A stretch of 31,369 nucleotides of DNA, taken from a virus. The stretch is from positions 1 to 31,369 of the IMG/VR virus record IMGVR_UViG_3300003873_000108. One strand, written 5' to 3'. Shown one piece after another: positions 23,460-30,804 of this stretch. The translations under genes were made by a program, and so were the position numbers. The notes beneath the pieces are model-generated. The model was not told where the DNA came from and searched no databases. It saw only the letters and a list, made by a program, of their open reading frames with translations. Each line of letters begins with the position of its first letter. Position 1 is the stretch's first letter.

Positions 23460-23542
23460 CGGAAGTGAAGAGACTCGAACTCTTAAAGCTTATAGGCCCG
23501 ACAGTTTAGCAAACTGCCCCAATACCATTATGGGACACTTCC
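23460..23542 (-). tRNA. tRNA-Ser (anticodon GCT)
   Basis: A complete class II tRNA: acceptor GGAAGTG/CACTTCC, anticodon stem GCAGT/ACTGT with loop TTGCTAA (anticodon GCT), long variable arm, T arm AAGAG-TTCGAGT-CTCTT, and discriminator G. No CCA is encoded. It reads AGC/AGU codons. Confidence 0.9.
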
Positions 23543-23544
23543 AA

Positions 23545-23601
23545 TGGCTCCAAGGGCATTTCGTTTAACAGACGAATAATCTACCACTGAGTTACCTTGG
23601 A
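23545..23601 (-). tRNA. tRNA-Asn-like gene (anticodon GTT) lacking the T arm
   Basis: The acceptor stem is a perfect 7 bp (TCCAAGG/CCTTGGA), with discriminator G and encoded CCA. The D arm has AGTGGTAGA in its loop. The anticodon arm TTCGT-CTGTTAA-ACGAA gives GTT (Asn). Only ATGC separates the anticodon stem from the 3' acceptor strand, so the T arm and most of the variable loop are missing. The total is 57 nt. It is either a T-armless tRNA or a decayed gene. It lies 2 nt upstream of tRNA-Ser. Confidence 0.65.
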
Positions 23602-23604
23602 ATG

Positions 23605-23679
23605 TTTTTGTTAAAGATGTATATTGTAAAATTCAAGGAGTCATATGATAATATTATGATAATACATCTTTAACAAAAA
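23605..23679. repeat. 18-bp perfect inverted repeat (hairpin) inside the tRNA cluster
   Basis: TTTTTGTTAAAGATGTAT at 23605-23622 is the exact reverse complement of 23662-23679, with a 39-nt loop. It lies between the T-armless tRNA and the terminator-like hairpin. Possible roles are processing, termination or the footprint of a small insertion. The loop on the plus strand contains AAGGAG followed at 4 nt by an ATG and only three more codons. Confidence 0.85.
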
Positions 23680-23711
23680 TCGAGGAGGTGATTAAACTCC
23701 TCTAGGTTTTT
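23675..23711. terminator. Rho-independent terminator-like hairpin, usable on either strand
   Basis: GAGGAG (23682-23687) pairs with CTCCTC (23697-23702) around a 9-nt loop. On the minus strand the stem is followed by GATTTTTG; on the plus strand by TAGGTTTTTA. Minus-strand use would separate the upstream Met tRNA from the downstream Asn, Ser and Ile-like tRNAs. Processing rather than termination is equally possible. Confidence 0.6.
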
Positions 23712-23784
23712 ATTTGCAGGATTACCTTAAACCATATACTACAGTCTCGCCCTGTAGTCGACGTCAAGTAATCAACTTGATTCA
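23708..23784 (-). ncRNA. Structured RNA segment, not a recognisable tRNA
   Basis: In minus-strand sense an outer pairing GATTAC/GTAATC encloses a strong hairpin CTACAG-GGCGAGA-CTGTAG (6 bp, 7-nt loop). A second small hairpin CAAGT/ACTTG overlaps the outer arm. The 7-nt loop lacks U33, so it is not a normal anticodon arm, and there is no T-loop motif. It may be a decayed tRNA or another small RNA. Confidence 0.35.
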
Positions 23785-23846
23785 GGTGTGCTGGGCTAGA
23801 ATCGAACTAGCTAAGTAAATCAAATCCCTACCAAGGGACCCAACAC
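23785..23846 (-). tRNA. Truncated tRNA-like gene without a normal anticodon arm
   Basis: The acceptor stem GTGTTGG/CCAGCAC and the T arm GCTAG-TTCGATT-CTAGC are good, and a CCCT-TGG-T-AGGG hairpin can act as a D arm. Only 14 nt remain between this and the T arm, too few for an anticodon arm. If that hairpin is instead the anticodon arm, the loop CTTGGTA would give TGG (Pro) and the D arm would be missing. The gene is about 60 nt and probably decayed. Confidence 0.5.
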
Positions 23847-23872
23847 ATAAAAATATTTAGAATCTTCTAACA

Positions 23873-23947
23873 TGGTTGCGGTGGTCGGGATTTGCACCCG
23901 AATCTATGGCTGATGAAACCATCGGCATACTATTGGCCCACTCCGCA
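23873..23947 (-). tRNA. tRNA with Met anticodon CAT
   Basis: The acceptor TGCGGAG/CACCGCA has one mismatch, followed by discriminator A and encoded CCA. The D stem is GGC/GCC. The anticodon arm ATGGT-TTCATCA-GCCAT gives CAT (Met, or Ile if C34 is modified to lysidine). The T arm is TCGGG-TGCAAAT-CCCGA. Position 37 is C rather than A, and one extra base sits before the 3' acceptor strand, so it is not fully canonical. It is the first gene after the cluster promoter. Confidence 0.75.
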
Positions 23948-24057
23948 TAAGTAAATAGGTTTATTCTATTTTCTGGACTCTTGTACATCTTACCTCAGCG
24001 CTCTTTGAACTCGAACAGTTTTAAATCTTCCTTTAAACTTATAAGTGTTTATATAGA

Positions 24058-24090
24058 ATTATATCATAACTTCCATTAAAACAAGTTTAA
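24058..24090 (-). promoter_or_regulatory. Conserved extended -10 promoter with dyad, copy 9 (tRNA cluster)
   Basis: TGATATAAT has its -10 at 24063-24058, with the dyad TTAAACTTGTTTTAA at 24090-24076. It drives the tRNA cluster. The transcript leader from about 24050 to 23948 has no recognised gene apart from a 43-codon frame that overlaps the Met tRNA. The 72 nt between this promoter and the RNA element at 24163 show nothing clear. Confidence 0.82.
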
Positions 24091-24162
24091 ACGAAAGAAG
24101 ATTGATTAATTTCTTTTTTATTTTATTTAAAAGATAAGCAAATAGTTAAATACATCCTGTAT

Positions 24163-24248
24163 GATGTCTGAAGGGCATCTGAGGGACTTTAATTAACTTA
24201 TAATAGTAACTATCACAGAATAGCTTTAAGCCCTTCAGAGGCATTCAC
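24163..24248 (-). ncRNA. Structured RNA element, copy 2 (between an unknown gene and the tRNA promoter)
   Basis: In mRNA sense: GTGAATGCCTCTGAAGGGC, the core TGATAGTTACTATTA, AAGTCCCTCAG, and the hairpin GATGCCCTTCAGACATC. CTGAAGGGCTT pairs with AAGTCCCTCAG. The hairpin loop contains CCCTTCAG, an exact complement of CTGAAGGG, so a pseudoknot or a mutually exclusive pairing is possible. Unlike the other copies no reading frame follows; a promoter and the tRNAs do. It starts at the stop codon of the upstream gene. Confidence 0.8.
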
Positions 24249-24742
24249 TAAATTCTTATAAGTTTTTCTAACTGATGTATTCTATAAAATACATTTTTTT
24301 GTACATCAGAATTCTTCATAATATCTTTTAATTTTTTACTGTCTCTATCTTTTAATATATTGAACCCAGATATTGGATTCATTTTCTTAAGATATATTTT
24401 ATTTATAATATCATCTGTACTAGTATTCTTATATGTTTTTTTATCATTATTTATAATATTTTTTATATTTTTTATTTCTCTAAAGAATATATAGAATTTC
24501 TTTGATTCTAAAATCTCTTTAGTATTATTATAATCAATATTATTAAAAACTACATATACTAAATATGTATTAATTATTACATCAGTTTTAGATAATAAAT
24601 AATGTGTTATATATTTCTCTGATAAAATAGCTGATATTTTAGGTACATATACGTCTTCAGTAGTAAAATTATAATCACTATTAATATCAAAGTGATTATG
24701 TAATTTATAGTATGTACATATAAATTTAGTTTTTCTAGTCAT
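24248..24742 (-). CDS. Unknown protein, 164 residues
   Basis: This Asn-, Ile- and Lys-rich soluble protein has no recognisable motif. A region at about 45-75 (HYLLSKTDVIINTYLVYVVF) is hydrophobic but looks more like buried strands than a membrane segment. Its ATG overlaps the last base of the gp33 stop, so it ends the recombination and late-transcription operon. RNA element copy 2 begins in its stop codon. Confidence 0.6.
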   Translation of the reverse strand: MTRKTKFICTYYKLHNHFDINSDYNFTTEDVYVPKISAILSEKYITHYLLSKTDVIINTYLVYVVFNNIDYNNTKEILESKKFYIFFREIKNIKNIINNDKKTYKNTSTDDIINKIYLKKMNPISGFNILKDRDSKKLKDIMKNSDVQKNVFYRIHQLEKLIRI

Positions 24743-25050
24743 TATATTAGATTAGTTATGTTTGACTTATCTATGTAATGTAAATCTTGAGCTTCTTTTT
24801 TTATTTTTCCAAGGAACATCTTATCGTATAATAGTATATCACTAATATCTTCTACATCAATTTCAGACCTATTACAATATTCTAATATAGCTTCAATTAT
24901 AGATATGTTCAATTCTTTAGATAACAAATATATTGAATTCAATATACTGTGTTTTTTAATAGACTCAGAGTTATTATTCTCTATTTTCTTTAATCGTTTA
25001 TTACTATATCCCTTTTTTAATAAATCTTTGTGAGTATTGAATAAATTCAC
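24742..25050 (-). CDS. 33: Late transcription co-activator (T4 gp33)
   Basis: In T4, gp33 bridges RNA polymerase and the gp45 clamp to activate late promoters. The 102-residue protein (T4 112) has the helical C-terminal pattern of the family: ISIIEAILEYCNRSEIDVEDISDIL, then a KIKKEAQDLHYI segment, matching the (M/I)EA-(I/V)-(L/I)-x-YCE-x-x-(D/E)-I-E motif seen in other T4-like co-activators. The last residues could serve as clamp contact. It is adjacent to gp46 (1 nt before its stop region) and near gp55, which strengthens the call. Confidence 0.72.
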   Translation of the reverse strand: MNLFNTHKDLLKKGYSNKRLKKIENNNSESIKKHSILNSIYLLSKELNISIIEAILEYCNRSEIDVEDISDILLYDKMFLGKIKKEAQDLHYIDKSNITNLI

Positions 25051-26760
25051 TTATTCTCCCTTTAGTATTTTTGTAAAATTATTAATTTTCTTTATTTGAT
25101 ATATTCTATCGAATATCTCTTTGTCTAGTTGTCTATGAGAAATTGCAAGTATTTCTTTATTCTTAAAATTATCTTTTAGAAACTGTAGTATTAAATCTAC
25201 ATTATCAGAACTAAGTGTTCCATCTAGTAATTCATCAATAGCCATAATATTAATAGAAAAAGCATTTCGTGTTTCTACTAATTTAACGAAAGAGAATATT
25301 ATTGCTAAAGATAATCTTAATTTTTCTGAACCAGAGAAACTCATATAATTTCTTTCTACTCCTCGTTCTAAAATTTTTACTTCAAATAATTCATTAAAAA
25401 GTATATTATAAGGTAAATCAAATTTAGCTATATATTTATTAAGGTATGAATTGAATAGCGGAATATATTTAGTAAATATTTGCTTCTTTATACCATTATC
25501 TGATACTAACTCTAAAATTATTTCTAATGATTTTTTATCTTTATTTATATTTGATAATTCTTGTAATATATCTTCTTTTTCTGATTTTAGTGTATCTAAT
25601 TTAAATGTATCCTCTGGCCATATTTTATAATTATTTATTTTAACTATTTCGTTCTGATTATGTTTAATTAATGAAAAGTATTTATCTATATTTGATTGTA
25701 CTGCATATTTAGAATTTATTCTATCCTCTAATGATTTACATTCTGATTCTTTATCAGATATAATGGACATAATTTTTATTATCTCTTCTTTTTTAGTATT
25801 TATATCATCCTTTATATTATTAATAGTAATATCATCAATTTTACATGTAATTATTGAACTAAGTTTATTACAACCAATACAGTTCTGAAATACCTTTTTA
25901 ACATTGTTTTTCTTTTTATATCTAGAAGATTCTGTTTTTCCTTGTTTAATAAAAATATTCTTTTTTTCAATCATTTCTTGTATTTCTTTTTTGAATTCCC
26001 TGTATTTAGTTTCTATTTTACTTATATCATTTAATTCTTTTTCAAGTTCTTCTATATTAATTCGATATTTTGATACACAATCATTCAATTCTTGTATTTG
26101 ATTTTTTGATGTATTCATTAGATCTTCATTGATTTGTTTTATTTCGTTTAAACGCTGCTCTTCAGCATCTATCGAGTTCATTACATTTTTATATTGGTAT
26201 TCTTTATCTATTTTGTTAGTACTAATTATATTCATTTTTGTTTTTGCTTCTATTGCCAAATAATAAAGTATTTTAATATCAAGTATCTCTTCTAAGAATG
26301 TTTTTCTTTGATTTTTAGACATTGTAAAAAATGATTTTGATATAAGTGTACTATCTAATGATATTAATGTGTTATATGTATTCAAAGATATTCCAAGGAT
26401 GTCTCTCTCAAGGAGCTCTTGTTCTGTTTGAATCCTGTTATTAGATTCTATTTTTTTATTATTTTTATATATATCAAATACTTTAGGGAAATCACCACGT
26501 ACTATTTTATATTCAATATCATTTATTTCAAATACTAGCTTAACAAGTAAATTAGACTTATTAATAGAATTCACAAGTTCTTTTATTGTTATACCCTTTA
26601 TTTTTCCAAAAAGAGCATATGTAATAGCCATAATAGTAGAAGATTTTCCTTCTCTATTTAAACCCTTTATTAATGTCATTCCATTATTGAATTCAAATAA
26701 TACGGGAGAATTTCCATAACTCCTGAAATTTTTAATTTCAATTGATTTTAAATTAAGCAA
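25051..26760 (-). CDS. 46: Recombination endonuclease subunit gp46 (Rad50/SbcC-like)
   Basis: The SMC-like ATPase partner of gp47 resects DNA ends for recombination-dependent replication. The 569-residue length equals that of T4 gp46 (560) within a few residues. Walker A is IKGLNREGKSST (31-42). Long coiled coils flank a zinc hook CIGC (294-297). The signature motif is MSFSGSEKLRLSLA, and Walker B is IMAIDELLDGTL, followed by LAISHR. It shares a transcript with gp47, 9 nt upstream. Confidence 0.95.
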   Translation of the reverse strand: MLNLKSIEIKNFRSYGNSPVLFEFNNGMTLIKGLNREGKSSTIMAITYALFGKIKGITIKELVNSINKSNLLVKLVFEINDIEYKIVRGDFPKVFDIYKNNKKIESNNRIQTEQELLERDILGISLNTYNTLISLDSTLISKSFFTMSKNQRKTFLEEILDIKILYYLAIEAKTKMNIISTNKIDKEYQYKNVMNSIDAEEQRLNEIKQINEDLMNTSKNQIQELNDCVSKYRINIEELEKELNDISKIETKYREFKKEIQEMIEKKNIFIKQGKTESSRYKKKNNVKKVFQNCIGCNKLSSIITCKIDDITINNIKDDINTKKEEIIKIMSIISDKESECKSLEDRINSKYAVQSNIDKYFSLIKHNQNEIVKINNYKIWPEDTFKLDTLKSEKEDILQELSNINKDKKSLEIILELVSDNGIKKQIFTKYIPLFNSYLNKYIAKFDLPYNILFNELFEVKILERGVERNYMSFSGSEKLRLSLAIIFSFVKLVETRNAFSINIMAIDELLDGTLSSDNVDLILQFLKDNFKNKEILAISHRQLDKEIFDRIYQIKKINNFTKILKGE

Positions 26761-26769
26761 GTCATTCCT

Positions 26770-27822
26770 TCAATCTATCTTATCTAGAGCATTCTTATAT
26801 AGTTCATTAAATATTGTTTTTGTTCTAGAATCTAAATCTTTATTGTTAATAATATTAATAATATCTACTTTATCATCATGCACTGACTCTTCGAGGCATA
26901 TATATTTCAATATTTCTTCTGTTTCATCTATAATAATATAATCTATGTTCTCTATATCTAAAAATACTCTCGTATTGTTTAATATTAATGAATCATCATA
27001 TTTTAATATAATTTTTATTATATCATTTTTAAAATTATAGTATTTATATAATGATTCTATTGTACTAAAATTTTGTTTCTTTGTAAATGCTCCGTCAATT
27101 CGTACAGGTAACTTATTTCTAGAGTCTATATATATTTTAATATATTTTGGTGCTATAGTATTTTCTATAAATTCTAATTCTAAATTAGGTTTTAAAATAT
27201 GAACACCCTTTTTCTCATTAAAATCACCAAAGTCATGTTGTTCAGATGTACCAAGGTATAGATCAGATTTTATATGGTAATGACCTGAAATTACTTTAGT
27301 ATTTTTAAAAATATTTTTATTATTACCACCCTCAGATTTTATGCCTTTTGTTAGTGGCGCTCCTTTAATTTCAAAATGTCCAAGAATTAATTTATATTTT
27401 TTTGGGTCACCCTTGAACATTATATCAGGTATCCAAGGAACCATTAATGTTCTTTTGTTATTTATTAAACATTCTGTATCTTTGTCTATTATATTAAAAT
27501 TAAACATTGTCCTCATATACTCTAATGAATTAATTTTTATAGTACTTTTATAATATGAATCATGATTACCTACCAATATATGTGTGCTTATTTCTTTTTC
27601 TTTTATGTACTTGAAGAATTCATTTACTATATTAAAGATATTCCAGTCTATATATGTTCTATTGTGCCAAATATCACCAAGCATTATTATATTTTTTATA
27701 CTGTATTCTTCTATTACTTTTTTGTAAAAATCTATTGTATTGTTAACTATATTAACCCTGTAATTCTTTCTACCAAAATGTATATCAGTAAGTAATAAGC
27801 AATCACCATCTATTTTAAACAT
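26770..27822 (-). CDS. 47: Recombination endonuclease subunit gp47 (Mre11/SbcD-like)
   Basis: The nuclease subunit of the gp46-gp47 complex. The 350-residue protein (T4 339) shows all calcineurin-type phosphoesterase motifs in order: LLLTDIHFGRK (D-x-H), IIMLGDIWHNR (GD), HILVGNHDSYY (GNHD) and VISGHYHIK (GH-x-H). The C-terminal part is less conserved. Its ATG lies 8 nt inside the end of the gp55 gene, so translation may be coupled. Confidence 0.95.
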   Translation of the reverse strand: MFKIDGDCLLLTDIHFGRKNYRVNIVNNTIDFYKKVIEEYSIKNIIMLGDIWHNRTYIDWNIFNIVNEFFKYIKEKEISTHILVGNHDSYYKSTIKINSLEYMRTMFNFNIIDKDTECLINNKRTLMVPWIPDIMFKGDPKKYKLILGHFEIKGAPLTKGIKSEGGNNKNIFKNTKVISGHYHIKSDLYLGTSEQHDFGDFNEKKGVHILKPNLELEFIENTIAPKYIKIYIDSRNKLPVRIDGAFTKKQNFSTIESLYKYYNFKNDIIKIILKYDDSLILNNTRVFLDIENIDYIIIDETEEILKYICLEESVHDDKVDIINIINNKDLDSRTKTIFNELYKNALDKID

Positions 27823-28522
27823 ATACTATTTGATCCCTGCCTGAATTCATTTCTGATATTATATCTTCTGCTTTTCTATCATTTTTCACTTGAGATACAT
27901 CTCTGGACTGTTTACTTTTATTCAAGAACTTTATTCCTGCTAAATTACCTGAATAAGCAAGGCTTGTAAAATAAAGGAAAGCACCTTTAAATTCTTGTTC
28001 AGGTTTTAATATCTTTTCACCTTTAATAGTATTATAGTTTAAAGCCATTCTAGTTGGATTAAATTTCCACCAATAACGGATAAAAAATGTATTAGCAGAA
28101 GATGTTAATTCATCTTTATATGCTTGAGTATAATTTCTCCAATTGAATTTCTTAAGTATACTAGATTCAATATGTAAAAAATATTCAGCTAACTTATTAG
28201 AAGATATATATTTTAAATCTAGTTTTTTGAATGTTAATTCTTTATTATAATTGATTACTAATGCGCAGTTTCTTTCTTGTACTTCATCATCAGTTAAAAT
28301 ATTAACTGGAACTGATATTCTAACATATTTTTTATTAAATTTATTTATAATTTTATAATCTAGTACATTATTCTCATATTTTATTTTTAATAAGTCTTTA
28401 TTAAATTCAGATGATATGTCATTGACATGTATATCTGTATATAATGTTCTCTGTTCTAACATTACTAATTCTGTAAGTTCATTATCATTAATATAATATT
28501 TAGAAGTATCTTTTTTTACCAT
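27815..28522 (-). CDS. 55: Late sigma factor (T4 gp55)
   Basis: This redirects host RNA polymerase to T4-type late promoters. The 235-residue protein (T4 185) starts with KYYINDNELTELVM, like the N-terminal YNYVNNKELL of T4 gp55. The sigma-2-like region is LAEYFLHIESSILKKFNW, then RNYTQAYKDELTSSANTFFI, then KFNPTRM and GAFLYFTSLAYSGNLAGIKF, which matches the family pattern I-A-x-x-L-x-x-(R/K)-F-N, YT-x-x-x-K-(D/Q)-E, F-(D/N)-P and A-(F/Y)-x-Y-(F/I)-T. It is longer than T4 in its N-terminal part. A conserved promoter lies 19 nt upstream. Confidence 0.86.
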   Translation of the reverse strand: MVKKDTSKYYINDNELTELVMLEQRTLYTDIHVNDISSEFNKDLLKIKYENNVLDYKIINKFNKKYVRISVPVNILTDDEVQERNCALVINYNKELTFKKLDLKYISSNKLAEYFLHIESSILKKFNWRNYTQAYKDELTSSANTFFIRYWWKFNPTRMALNYNTIKGEKILKPEQEFKGAFLYFTSLAYSGNLAGIKFLNKSKQSRDVSQVKNDRKAEDIISEMNSGRDQIVYV

Positions 28523-28541
28523 TATATCCCCTTTTTTATTT

Positions 28542-28574
28542 ATTATACCATAACTTCCATTAAAATATGTTTAA
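28542..28574 (-). promoter_or_regulatory. Conserved extended -10 promoter with dyad, copy 10
   Basis: TGGTATAAT has its -10 at 28547-28542, with the dyad TTAAACATATTTTAA at 28574-28560. It overlaps the stop of the upstream gene and drives gp55, gp47, gp46 and gp33. Confidence 0.83.
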
Positions 28575-28891
28575 GTATGTTTTTTATGGGCCCTTTTCCA
28601 TTCTTTTACTTTATAGTTTTTTATTTTATCCCATAAAAATGTAGATTCAATATCAAAAATAAAATCAACAAAATTTTTATCTATAAAATCATCAATAAAC
28701 GATTTCTTAAAATATAAACATAAATTTATATAAAGTATTATTACCTTTGAATACTTTTTCTTATTCTCTAAAGAACTTATAAATTTTTCAAATTGTTGTA
28801 CTCTTTTTTCAAATACAAATGTATTAGTATATTCAGTTTCGATATTTTTTATCATTGTATATATATTTACTGGTAATTTAGTTTTTATCAT
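28571..28891 (-). CDS. Unknown protein, 106 residues
   Basis: This helical, Lys- and Phe-rich protein has no recognised motif. Features seen are KRVQQFEKFISSLENKKK and a basic C-terminus KVKEWKRAHKKH. Its ATG overlaps the stop of the upstream gene in an ATGA, and its own stop lies in the dyad of the gp55 promoter. It probably belongs to the transcript of the HTH-like gene before it. Confidence 0.6.
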   Translation of the reverse strand: MIKTKLPVNIYTMIKNIETEYTNTFVFEKRVQQFEKFISSLENKKKYSKVIILYINLCLYFKKSFIDDFIDKNFVDFIFDIESTFLWDKIKNYKVKEWKRAHKKHT

Positions 28892-29268
28892 ATTCTATCT
28901 AACACTTTCCGTACTTCCGCAGTTTTTAATTTTAATTTTCTACCTATTTTTGATGGGGTTAAACCCTCTGACTTAAATTTTATAATTGACGCAACTATAT
29001 CATCACTTATAATTTCTTTTTTGGGTTCTTTTTTTGTGGTTTTTACTTCTTTTTTAATAGGTTCATGCATTTCAATCATAGCGAGTCTACTGACATCCCC
29101 TTTTAATAACTTAAAACTAAGGCCAGATTTTATACCCTTAAGATATATATTATTGTTTTTATCATTATATACTTTATAATTTTCATTACTTCTTAAAGAA
29201 TAAATCCCATCATGACATAATAACTCATTTTCTATTTCTTTGAATTCATAAGGTTTTACTATTTCCAT
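28888..29268 (-). CDS. Small protein with C-terminal helix-turn-helix-like motif
   Basis: The 126-residue protein has a beta-rich N-terminal half (about 1-75), a lysine-rich linker (KKEVKTTKKEPKKE), and a C-terminal IIKFKSEGLTPSKIGRKLKL followed by KTAEVRKVLDRI, a good helix-turn-helix pattern (S-x-x-E-G-x-T-x-x-x-I-G-x-x-L). It may bind DNA as a phage regulator; its target is unknown. A TTTAAATA box (29290-29297) overlaps the uvsW stop and AAAGG precedes the ATG, so it may be a late or separately controlled gene. Confidence 0.62.
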   Translation of the reverse strand: MEIVKPYEFKEIENELLCHDGIYSLRSNENYKVYNDKNNNIYLKGIKSGLSFKLLKGDVSRLAMIEMHEPIKKEVKTTKKEPKKEIISDDIVASIIKFKSEGLTPSKIGRKLKLKTAEVRKVLDRI

Positions 29269-29292
29269 TGTATATCCTTTCCTTTATTGTAT

Positions 29293-30804
29293 TTAAATGA
29301 AAATTGACTTCTCTGTAATTATATGCTCTTCTTCTCTATATATATTTAATCTCTCTATAAAATGTTTATAAGCATAGTTACGTTTAATTTTATTATTTCT
29401 ATTTCTTATTGAAAAATCATCTACTAAGTCCCAGAGGTAGGCTACATTTTTTCCAGAACTTTGACGTAAGAACCTACCGATACTTTGAATTAATGTAGTT
29501 GAAGATTTACCTGCATTCTGTGCTAGTATACCAACACTAATATTTTTTATATTTATACCAGTACCAAATGTTTTATAACTAGCAACAGTAATTACACCGT
29601 TATCAGATGATTCTAATGATTTTCTAATATCTTCTCTTTCTAATCCATTAATACTACCATCTATATAGTATACTTTATCTGTATGTTTTTTTAATTCTTC
29701 AAATAATGCTTTACCAAATTTTATATTTTTAAAAAATAATAATGAATTACCATACTTATTTACATTAAGTGCCATTTTTGTTACAAAGTTTAATTTAACA
29801 GTATCATTATAAATATATTTCTCTTGATCTGTGTATTTCATTTTATTAAAGTCTCTACATAATTTTATATCTTTTCGTTTAATATAAATAGCAGAGATTT
29901 TAATATCTGTCGCAAACCCCATGTCTATTAACTCTCTTGATGATATTATTTTTATTATATTGCCAGTAATAGCTTTCATTTGTTGTCGTTCTAATGAATT
30001 ACTTGGGACGCTACCAGTAGTACCTATTTTATATTCACACTCTGTTAAACTTTGAACAATATCAGCTAGTTTTTTACCCTCTTTACCTAAATGAGCTTCA
30101 TCAATAATAGTCATTGATATATTTGCATTAACAAGTGAATTAATATCATCTTTATTATTTAATGATTGCCATGTACTTATTATAATATCTGAATTAAAAT
30201 CTTTTACCATCCCACCATATATTCTATTGATATTAATGTCTATACCTTCATTTTTCATATACTTATCTATACCATAATCTTTAAAGTCAGAGTACATTTG
30301 TTCTACTAAATTTATAGTAGGTACTATTAGAAGAGCTGATCTATTATATTTCAAATTATATAATATCATTATATAAATCATTAAAGATTTACCAGAAGAA
30401 GTTGCTGAAAGTAATGTACATTTTTTATTAGAAATACCTTCTAGTATAGCTTTATACTGATAATCTCTTAATTTAAATGGAAGTTCTGCTTTTTCAATAA
30501 TTGAGTGAACTCTTTCTTTAATTAGATCTATATCGAATGTGTTATCTAAACCTTCTGTACTATAATCAATAAATTCATCATCTAAGTATTTAGTAAGTTC
30601 ATGAACTAACCCTAATGGGAATTGACTTTTATTGAAATTATAAAAATGATACTTTCCATCAAATATACCAGCCTTGTATTGTGGCATGAATCTATAACCA
30701 TCTATATAGTAACTAAAATTATTGTATATTTTTTTCTTTAATTCTAATTCAGATAAATCAAATACTATTTTTATAAAACTCTCATTAAGTTTAACTAATT
30801 TCAT
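29293..30804 (-). CDS. uvsW: RNA-DNA and DNA helicase UvsW
   Basis: This SF2 helicase unwinds R-loops and branched DNA and controls the switch from origin- to recombination-dependent replication. The 503-residue protein (T4 587) has an N-terminal domain with FMPQYKAGIFDGKYHFYN, then LRDYQYKAI (Q-like), SATSSGKSLMIY (motif I), TIIDEAHLGK (motif II DEAH), KIGTTGSVP (motif III), YIDGSI, and QSIGRFLRQ (motif VI). Its ATG overlaps the uvsY stop (ATGA) with CTGGAG as ribosome site. In T4 the two genes are also adjacent. Confidence 0.95.
   Translation of the reverse strand: MKLVKLNESFIKIVFDLSELELKKKIYNNFSYYIDGYRFMPQYKAGIFDGKYHFYNFNKSQFPLGLVHELTKYLDDEFIDYSTEGLDNTFDIDLIKERVHSIIEKAELPFKLRDYQYKAILEGISNKKCTLLSATSSGKSLMIYIMILYNLKYNRSALLIVPTINLVEQMYSDFKDYGIDKYMKNEGIDININRIYGGMVKDFNSDIIISTWQSLNNKDDINSLVNANISMTIIDEAHLGKEGKKLADIVQSLTECEYKIGTTGSVPSNSLERQQMKAITGNIIKIISSRELIDMGFATDIKISAIYIKRKDIKLCRDFNKMKYTDQEKYIYNDTVKLNFVTKMALNVNKYGNSLLFFKNIKFGKALFEELKKHTDKVYYIDGSINGLEREDIRKSLESSDNGVITVASYKTFGTGINIKNISVGILAQNAGKSSTTLIQSIGRFLRQSSGKNVAYLWDLVDDFSIRNRNNKIKRNYAYKHFIERLNIYREEEHIITEKSIFI

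Noticed and set aside
23323-23568. An 81-codon open frame on the plus strand
   Set aside because: It runs antisense through the Ile-like and Ser tRNA genes; the tRNA structures explain the sequence better and no ribosome site is present.
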